Shown here: in pieces, positions 6,227-11,438 of the stretch
Layout: the number at the start of each line of letters is the position of its first letter
How positions within the stretch are numbered: the first letter of the stretch is position 1
Translations under genes and position numbers: made by a program
Source: Desulfobacteraceae bacterium
GTDB lineage: Bacteria > Desulfobacterota > Desulfobacteria > Desulfobacterales > UBA11574
DNA: 11,438 bases
Assembly (NCBI GenBank): GCA_029857875.1
Contig: JAOUGB010000030.1
Location: 1 to 11,438, forward strand
Reading direction: 5' to 3'
The notes under the pieces: generated by a model
What the model was told of the DNA's origin: nothing
Seen by the model: the letters and a program-made list of their open reading frames with translations, nothing else
Databases searched by the model: none

Positions 6227-6562
6227 ATGGAATTTAACATTATCCCGGATGAAGATGCGCTGAGTAAATGTGCTTGGTGCCAAAACCATATCAGCGACGA
6301 CATGGAAGTTTTTGGTGTTGGCACAAAGCTAAAACCAGATGTTGATTTATCTGAATACGAAAGCCATTGTATTCAGATAAGTCTGGTTTCTGAAGAAAAG
6401 CCTATTTATATGATGGTAACAGCTCAGGGTTCAGAAGCCAAAAAGGAAGGTAAAGACGGTCTATTTTTACTTTGTTCTATAGAATGTAGCAAAAAACTAA
6501 AAAATGTTTTGGCAAAAGAAATTTCTATAGGAAAAATGTTTGGAACAGTTCACTTTGAATAA
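6227..6562 (+). CDS. Hypothetical protein with two cysteine pairs (possible zinc site)
   Basis: An unrecognised 111-residue soluble protein. It has CAWC (C15, C18) near the start and CSIEC (C83, C87) near the end. The split CxxC...CxxxC arrangement could form one treble-clef-like zinc site bringing the termini together. The intervening region is strand-rich and acidic (for example ISLVSEEKPIYMMVTAQ at 51-67). ATG 6227 is preceded by GAGGA six bases upstream. There is no signal peptide or membrane helix. The base composition is AT-rich like the genes before it. It stands alone between two gaps of about 200 bp, so context says nothing about its function. Confidence 0.65.
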   Translation: MEFNIIPDEDALSKCAWCQNHISDDMEVFGVGTKLKPDVDLSEYESHCIQISLVSEEKPIYMMVTAQGSEAKKEGKDGLFLLCSIECSKKLKNVLAKEISIGKMFGTVHFE

Positions 6563-6774
6563 ACACTGCTGCTTCCAACAAATCGTTTGAGGGAGATTTG
6601 TGGATGTCTATTGCGGGAATGGGGTCAAATCCTTAATATTGTTTTGAATAGTGCTTTTGTTTTTGGGTCATTGGACACCTACTTGAATCTGGTTCTTATA
6701 ATATGCTTTTTAAGATGTCCGCCATAACTATACCACTTCATACAATGCAGCAGGCCGGGAAAAGAAAGAAATAG
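6563..6774. other. Intergenic gap between accessory region and conserved gene block
   Basis: No coding signal was found in these 212 bp. A perfect -10-like TATAAT lies at 6697-6702, with TTGGAC at 6671-6676 upstream. The spacing of 20 bp is long, so this is only a tentative promoter for the ABC-F gene. A GGGGTC motif occurs at 6621-6626. Confidence 0.4.
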
Positions 6775-8583
6775 ATGCCTTCAAACGTACTGATAAGCAC
6801 CCATTTTATAAGCAAATTTTATGGGGCACAGCCCCTGTTTACCGATATTTCTCTACAAGTTTTCGACAATGAGCGCCTGGGCTTGATCGGTCCCAATGGT
6901 GCCGGGAAATCCACGTTCTTGAAAATCCTCGCCGATATGGAGCCTGCCGATTCCGGAGAGATTTCGCGAAAAAGAAACTTAAGCATGATTTACCTCCCGC
7001 AGGAGGACGTTCTCGATCCGGAAAAAACCATAGAGGAAACCTTGTTCCACGCCATTCCCAAAGAACTTGAGGCATGGCAAGTCAGTAAGCGACGTCAGGA
7101 AATCATGAGCCTCATTCAAGTGGATAACACGAACCAGAAGGTAAAAACACTCTCCGGCGGGTGGCGCAAAAGGCTGGCCATTGGTCAAGCCCTGTTTCAA
7201 AAACCGGATTTACTCCTCATGGATGAACCTACCAATCATCTGGATCTGGAAGGAATTTTGTGGTTGGAAACACTGTTAAAAGATGCCTCCTTCGCTTTTG
7301 TCCTGGTGAGCCACGATCGGTTCTTTCTGGAAAATACGACAAACCGGATTGTTGAGCTGAACCGGCGATATCCGGATGGGTTCATCAAAGTGGAGGGCAA
7401 TTACAGCGCATTTGTCGAAAAGCGGGAGAAGTATGTCCATGAACAGGCAAAACTTGAAACCGTCCTTTCCAACAAAGTCCGCCGTGAGATAGAATGGCTC
7501 CGTCGCGGTCCCAAGGCGAGAACCTCAAAGGCGCGATACCGAATCGACAAGGCTTACCGGCTTCAGGAAGATCTTGAGACGGTGAAGGGCCGTAGCGCCC
7601 AAAACAGGAGCGTTGACATCGCCTTTGATACCACCCACCGAAAAACGAAAAAGCTCTTGGATGCGAAAAAACTGGGAAAAACCCTGGGTGGAAAACGCCT
7701 TTTTGACAATCTCAGCTTGACACTCACACCAGGCATGGGCTTGGGGGTCATGGGACGAAACGGAACGGGAAAAAGTACCCTCATCCATATTCTTAATGGC
7801 AAGCTGGCTCCCGATGCCGGTTCTGTAAAAGTGGCGGAGGGTTTACAGATCGTGACGTTTGATCAAAATAGGGAGCTATCGGACGGGAGCCGTACATTGC
7901 GGCAAGCCCTGTCTCCGGAAGGAGACACGGTCATATATCAAGGGCGGCCTTTCCATGTGACCGCTTGGGCCAAGCGATTCCTCTTTCAAAAAGAGCAGCT
8001 GGGCATGCCGGTTTCCGGGCTCTCCGGCGGAGAAAAGGCCCGCGTTCTTATCGCGAACTTGATGTTGCAACCGGCGGATGTCCTCCTATTGGACGAGCCC
8101 ACCAACGATTTGGATATTCCCACACTTGAGGTGCTCGAAGAGAGTCTGGATGAATTTCCCGGCGCCATCGTCCTCATTACCCACGACCGGTTCCTCATGG
8201 AGCGTCTTTGTGATCTGTTGCTTTATCTCGATGGGGATGGCGGTACGGAATATTTTGCAGATTATGACCAATGGCTTCAATACAATAAGGACAGGCTGTC
8301 CGCCACACCTCAATCCGGTGAAACCTCACAAAGCCTCCCGAAAAAGAAACCTCAGAAGATGGCCTACGAAGAACGTAAGGAGCTAAACCGGATTGAAAGA
8401 CAGATAGAAAAGGCAGAAGGTATTGCGGACAACTTACAACGACAGCTTCATGATCCTGAAATCACGTGTGATGCCCATCGATTGGCGGAAATATATACCA
8501 AACATCAAGAGGCCAAAAAGAAAGTTGAGCAGCTGTATCAACGTTGGGAGGAATTAGAGTCCTCTGGGGTCGGACCCAGATAA
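6775..8583 (+). CDS. uup: ABC-F family ATPase, Uup type
   Basis: A 602-residue cytoplasmic twin-ATPase without membrane domains. The first cassette has Walker A GPNGAGKS (39-46), signature LSGGW (126-130), Walker B LLLMDEPTNHLD (146-157) and the SHDR switch (179-182). The second has GRNGTGKS (327-334), LSGGE (416-420), LLDEPTNDLD (about 438-447) and THDR. The interdomain arm includes KARTSKARYRID (247-258), the version typical of Uup rather than EttA. The C-terminal 60-70 residues are a charged coiled coil, as in the Uup DNA-binding tail. ABC-F proteins act at the ribosomal E site. Uup is linked to ribosome maintenance and to precise excision of transposons in E. coli. Both ATP sites look intact. 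The ribosome site before ATG 6775 is poor (AGAAAG). The flavin reductase follows after 15 bp. Confidence 0.93.
   Translation: MPSNVLISTHFISKFYGAQPLFTDISLQVFDNERLGLIGPNGAGKSTFLKILADMEPADSGEISRKRNLSMIYLPQEDVLDPEKTIEETLFHAIPKELEAWQVSKRRQEIMSLIQVDNTNQKVKTLSGGWRKRLAIGQALFQKPDLLLMDEPTNHLDLEGILWLETLLKDASFAFVLVSHDRFFLENTTNRIVELNRRYPDGFIKVEGNYSAFVEKREKYVHEQAKLETVLSNKVRREIEWLRRGPKARTSKARYRIDKAYRLQEDLETVKGRSAQNRSVDIAFDTTHRKTKKLLDAKKLGKTLGGKRLFDNLSLTLTPGMGLGVMGRNGTGKSTLIHILNGKLAPDAGSVKVAEGLQIVTFDQNRELSDGSRTLRQALSPEGDTVIYQGRPFHVTAWAKRFLFQKEQLGMPVSGLSGGEKARVLIANLMLQPADVLLLDEPTNDLDIPTLEVLEESLDEFPGAIVLITHDRFLMERLCDLLLYLDGDGGTEYFADYDQWLQYNKDRLSATPQSGETSQSLPKKKPQKMAYEERKELNRIERQIEKAEGIADNLQRQLHDPEITCDAHRLAEIYTKHQEAKKKVEQLYQRWEELESSGVGPR
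8563..8580 (+). repeat. Perfect 6-bp-stem hairpin at the 3' end of uup
   Basis: TCTGGG (8563-8568) and CCCAGA (8575-8580) flank a six-base loop and encode the last residues of the ABC-F protein. There is no T-run, so it is not a standard terminator. It could affect mRNA stability or the relative expression of the next gene, whose ribosome site (AAAGGAG) follows at once. Confidence 0.45.
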
Positions 8584-8598
8584 AAGGAGTGATAAACC

Positions 8599-9165
8599 AT
8601 GAATAAAATCAAAATTGACAGTAGCGCGGCTTTTTTATACCCGATGCCGATGGTATTGGTAGGCTCTGTTTTCGAGGGGAGAGCAAATTTCATGGCTGTA
8701 GGCTGGGTTTCAAGGGTTAATTTCAAGCCCCCTTTATTTGCAATAGCATTGGGTCCCCACCATACCAATAAAGGCATTGACGAAAACAGAGAATTCAGCA
8801 TTAATATTCCGGATGGCTCACTCATCGAGAAAACGGATTATTGCGGACTGGTTTCAGGCAGCAAAACCGATAAATCCGAACTTTTTAATGTTTTCTATGG
8901 GGAATCGGACAAAGTTCCGCTGATTGAGGAGTGTCCGGTTTGTATGTCGTGTTCAGTTTATGATGCTGTTAAACTGCCGTCTAATACGCTTTACATCGGA
9001 GAGCCGAAAGAGGTTTTTACGGAAGAAAAATATATGACCGATAATCAGTTGGATATAAAAAAAATAAATCCATTCACATTAACCATGCCTGACAATCACT
9101 ATTGGTCTGTTGGTGAAAATCTCGGCAAGGCATGGAACATCGGCAAAAACTTAAAGAAAAGCTGA
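8599..9165 (+). CDS. Flavin reductase-like / flavoredoxin family protein
   Basis: A 188-residue FMN-binding split-barrel protein of normal family length. Characteristic stretches are FLYPMPMVLVGS (12-23), NFMAVGWVSRVNFKPPLFAIAL (30-51), the loop TNKGIDENREFSINIP (56-71) and the C-terminal WSVGENLGKAWNIGK (169-183). Related flavoredoxins carry electrons in anaerobes, especially sulphate reducers and methanogens, using bound FMN. Cysteines C82 and the cluster C112, C115 and C118 (ECPVCMSC) are notable and may bind metal or take part in redox, which is inference. A strong AAAGGAG ribosome site lies seven to eight bases upstream of ATG 8599. The gene is 15 bp after uup and 13 bp before the methyltransferase, so a shared transcript is likely. 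Confidence 0.88.
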   Translation: MNKIKIDSSAAFLYPMPMVLVGSVFEGRANFMAVGWVSRVNFKPPLFAIALGPHHTNKGIDENREFSINIPDGSLIEKTDYCGLVSGSKTDKSELFNVFYGESDKVPLIEECPVCMSCSVYDAVKLPSNTLYIGEPKEVFTEEKYMTDNQLDIKKINPFTLTMPDNHYWSVGENLGKAWNIGKNLKKS

Positions 9166-9178
9166 ATGGAACATCCTT

Positions 9179-10099
9179 ATGCAACAGACCCGAATTACCG
9201 CATACTTGGCTCCAAAGGGTTTTGTCAATCAGGCTGCAGCGGAACTGAAGGGAGTGCAAGCCGTTCACGGCCGACTGATCATCGCAGGCGGACCGCCGCA
9301 AACTTCCTACTGGGCCCAGAACACCTGGCTGGAGCCTCGCACACTCCGGATACGTTCCATTACGGACGGCGCCAAAGCCCTGCGTGCCATCCAGCGCAAC
9401 TGGATCATGTATTCGTTTCGGTGGCATCGTCGATCCACGTTAATCCAGGAGAAGCTTCCGCACGTTTCCGCACGGCCATTGCGATTCCCGGAACCTGTCC
9501 CTCAAAGCCCCCTGGGATCCTGGACCTTGTTGGCGCCCGACCTCGTTCTGTCGTCGGCACGATGTTCAAGCGCCTTTCCTCACGGAGAGGTTCGGTTTGT
9601 GGAAATCAAACAGGGACCGCCGTGCCGGGCCTACCTGAAACTCTGGGAGGTGTTTTCCCGCATTCAAAAGATGCCGGCACCGGGGGATGCGTGTCTGGAT
9701 GCAGGGGCAAGTCCGGGAGGATGGACATGGGTATTGCAGCAGCTCGGGGCCCGTGTGCTGGCCGTTGATCGCACTGATCCGACCCCTGAAATTATGCGAA
9801 TGCCGGGCGTGACATTTCGAAAGGGAAACGCGTTTTCAATTCTACCGGATCAGGATAGCCGCTTCGACTGGATATTTTGCGATGTGGCCTGTTATCCGGA
9901 AAAGCTCCTGGAATGGGTTTCTATTTGGCTGAATTCGGGAAAATGTCGCAATTTCGTATGCACGGTAAAGTTCCAGGGAAATTCCCATTATGGCGTTATC
10001 AAGAAATTTGCCGCTCTTCCGCATACTGCATTTCTTCATCTATCACACAACAAACACGAATTGACCTGGATTTCTCTGAATGTTTCTTCCCACAACTAA
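9179..10099 (+). CDS. rlmM: RlmM-like 23S rRNA 2'-O-ribose methyltransferase (FtsJ fold)
   Basis: A 306-residue protein, shorter than the roughly 360-residue E. coli RlmM. The N-terminal half (ITAYLAPKGFVNQAAAEL... at 6-23) matches the RlmM ferredoxin/THUMP-like module. The C-terminal half is an RrmJ/FtsJ methyltransferase with the SAM motif LDAGASPGGW (173-182). The K-D-K-E catalytic tetrad is visible as K154 (AYLKLWE), D235 (CDVACYP), K264 (CTVKFQGN) and E294 (HELTW). RlmM methylates the ribose of C2498 in 23S rRNA. The target here is inferred from family. ATG 9179 lies 13 bp after the flavoredoxin stop, with a weak GGAA site upstream. Its last 20 bases overlap the start of the radical SAM gene. 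A competing 200-codon frame (9166-9768) has no homology signal. Confidence 0.82.
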   Translation: MQQTRITAYLAPKGFVNQAAAELKGVQAVHGRLIIAGGPPQTSYWAQNTWLEPRTLRIRSITDGAKALRAIQRNWIMYSFRWHRRSTLIQEKLPHVSARPLRFPEPVPQSPLGSWTLLAPDLVLSSARCSSAFPHGEVRFVEIKQGPPCRAYLKLWEVFSRIQKMPAPGDACLDAGASPGGWTWVLQQLGARVLAVDRTDPTPEIMRMPGVTFRKGNAFSILPDQDSRFDWIFCDVACYPEKLLEWVSIWLNSGKCRNFVCTVKFQGNSHYGVIKKFAALPHTAFLHLSHNKHELTWISLNVSSHN

Positions 10100-11438
10100 A
10101 AATGAGCTGAAGGCTCTTGGCTGGAAATCTCCGGACGTCATACTGGTAACAGGAGATACCTATGTGGATTCACCGTTTATCGGCGTCGCGGTCATTGGAA
10201 AGGTACTGATAGATGCCGGTTATACGGTAGGCATAATAGCGCAGCCCGATATCTCCAGTGGAAAAGATATCGGCCGGCTGGGGGAGCCGAATCTTTTCTG
10301 GGGAATTACTTCGGGATGCATGGACTCCATGATATCCAATTATACGCCGACGAATAAACGTCGAAAGCGAGATGATCTGACCGGCGGCGGTCTAAATATC
10401 AGACGACCGGACATGGCGGTTATCGCATATACCAATCTTGTTCGCCGATATTTCAAAAAGACGAGACCGATTGTTATCGGAGGGATTGAAGCGAGCCTGA
10501 GACGCATCTCCCATTATCATTACGGGTCCGACAGTATACGGCGGTCCATTCTTTTTGACGCCAAGGCCGATATTCTGGTCTATGGAATGGGGGAAAAAAC
10601 GACGCTTGAACTGGCAAAAAACATCCGGCGCCGCCAACCGGTAACGGATGTCCGTGGAATCTGCTATATTGCCCCAGAAAAAAAAGAAGGTTACATAGAA
10701 CTCCCATCCCATGCGGAAGTTGCGGTGGACAGCGCCAAGTTCATTGAAATGTTTAAGATTTTTTATAAAAACAACGATCCGATAACCGGAAAAGGTCTTT
10801 GCCAGAAACAGGACAGCCGTTATCTGGTCCAGAATCCTCCTCAGTTTCCGCCAACGAGCGAGGAACTGGACCATATTCATGAACTGGACTATGAACGGGA
10901 CGTCCATCCGTATTATTCAGCATGGGGGCCGGTGCGGGCACTTGAAACCATCCGGTTTGCCATCACGACTCACAGAGGATGTTATGGCGACTGTAACTTC
11001 TGCGCCATATCCGTACATCAGGGGCAAAGGATTGTGGATCGGAGTGAAGCGTCCATTCTGAAGGAAGCGTCAGTTTTAACCAAACATACCGAATTTAAAG
11101 GATACATTCACGATGTCGGAGGCCCCACCGCCAATATGTACGGCATCGAATGCGAGCGAAGAAAAACCAAAGGCACATGCCGCAACAAGCGCTGCCTGAC
11201 ACCGGTGGTCTGCAATAAGCTGGAAATCAGCCATCTTCCCCAGATTGACCTACTGAAAAAAATCAGGCAGATGCCAAAGGTTAAAAAGGTTTTCATCGCT
11301 TCCGGAATACGCCATGATCTGGTGCTGAAAGATGAAACATACGGCCTTCAATATCTTGAAGAGATTATCCGGCATCATATTTCCGGACAACTGAAAGTCG
11401 CACCCGAGCATTCCGAAGATCATATTCTTGCGCTCATG
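10080..11438 (+). CDS. ygiQ: YgiQ-family (UPF0313) radical SAM protein, N-terminal part
   Basis: The frame is open from ATG 10080 to the window edge, giving 453 codons with no stop, so the gene is cut. Full-length members are about 600-740 residues. Residues 3-40 (FLPTTKNELKALGW, VILVTGDTYVDSP) match the YgiQ N-terminal domain. QPDISSGKDIGRLG and GITSGCMDSMISNYTP follow, then IGGIEASLRRISHYHYG. The radical SAM site CYGDCNFC (C301, C305, C308, a CxxxCxxC cluster ligand set) sits in HRGCYGDCNFCAIS. The family reaction is unknown. The start overlaps the rlmM-like stop by 20 bp, implying translational coupling. No good Shine-Dalgarno is visible at 10080, which fits coupled initiation. Confidence 0.9.
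   Translation, partial: MFLPTTKNELKALGWKSPDVILVTGDTYVDSPFIGVAVIGKVLIDAGYTVGIIAQPDISSGKDIGRLGEPNLFWGITSGCMDSMISNYTPTNKRRKRDDLTGGGLNIRRPDMAVIAYTNLVRRYFKKTRPIVIGGIEASLRRISHYHYGSDSIRRSILFDAKADILVYGMGEKTTLELAKNIRRRQPVTDVRGICYIAPEKKEGYIELPSHAEVAVDSAKFIEMFKIFYKNNDPITGKGLCQKQDSRYLVQNPPQFPPTSEELDHIHELDYERDVHPYYSAWGPVRALETIRFAITTHRGCYGDCNFCAISVHQGQRIVDRSEASILKEASVLTKHTEFKGYIHDVGGPTANMYGIECERRKTKGTCRNKRCLTPVVCNKLEISHLPQIDLLKKIRQMPKVKKVFIASGIRHDLVLKDETYGLQYLEEIIRHHISGQLKVAPEHSEDHILALM

Noticed and set aside
6621..8572. GGGGTC motifs at 6621-6626 and 8566-8571 as possible transposable-element ends
   Set aside because: The shared word is only six bases, and there is no transposase remnant or flanking duplication.
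9166..9768. 200-codon + frame overlapping the rlmM-like gene
   Set aside because: The overlapping frame at 9179 carries the SAM motif and the full K-D-K-E tetrad. This one has none.
10392..10907. 171-codon minus-strand frame
   Set aside because: It is antisense to the YgiQ frame, which is open for 453 codons with a radical SAM motif.

Overview
The window reads as a piece of a bacterial chromosome, most likely from an anaerobic Desulfobacterota (former Deltaproteobacteria) relative. This placement is inferred from gene content: a flavoredoxin-type flavin reductase, a YgiQ-type radical SAM protein beside an RlmM-like rRNA methyltransferase, and a DUF1566/Lcl_C protein. No rRNA or other phylogenetic marker is present. 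All convincing genes lie on the + strand.

Region 1 (about 1-3080) is an accessory stretch. It opens with a cytoplasmic-type alpha-amylase pseudogene whose catalytic core has been deleted. Next come a Phd/VapB-VapC toxin-antitoxin pair, a DgkA diacylglycerol kinase and a small macro-domain protein. Three copies of a 76-bp ungapped repeat sit exactly between these units, at 1091-1166, 1969-2044 and 2531-2606. Each copy ends in a GTT-containing core (CCGTT) resembling an integron attC core site. At least one copy, and partly a second, has an upstream arm that can pair with its downstream arm and leaves one extrahelical base. I read the stretch as an integron-type gene cassette array: a vapBC cassette, a dgkA cassette and flanking cassettes. 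No integrase or attI site lies in the window.

Region 2 (about 3080-6770) is an AT-rich run of small, loosely spaced accessory genes. They are a divergent orphan TrpF-like barrel, a zinc-ribbon membrane protein, a secreted LolA-like/DUF1566 fusion, a DUF2784-like membrane protein and an unrecognised four-cysteine protein. They do not form an obvious pathway.

Region 3 (6775-11438) looks like conserved chromosomal backbone with tighter gene packing. It holds an Uup-type ABC-F ATPase, a flavoredoxin-like protein, an RlmM-like 23S rRNA 2'-O-methyltransferase and the first 453 codons of a YgiQ-family radical SAM protein. The last two overlap by 20 bp. The set mixes translation and RNA functions with redox functions. 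No tRNA, rRNA, CRISPR array or intact transposase was seen. Gaps between genes are all under 300 bp.
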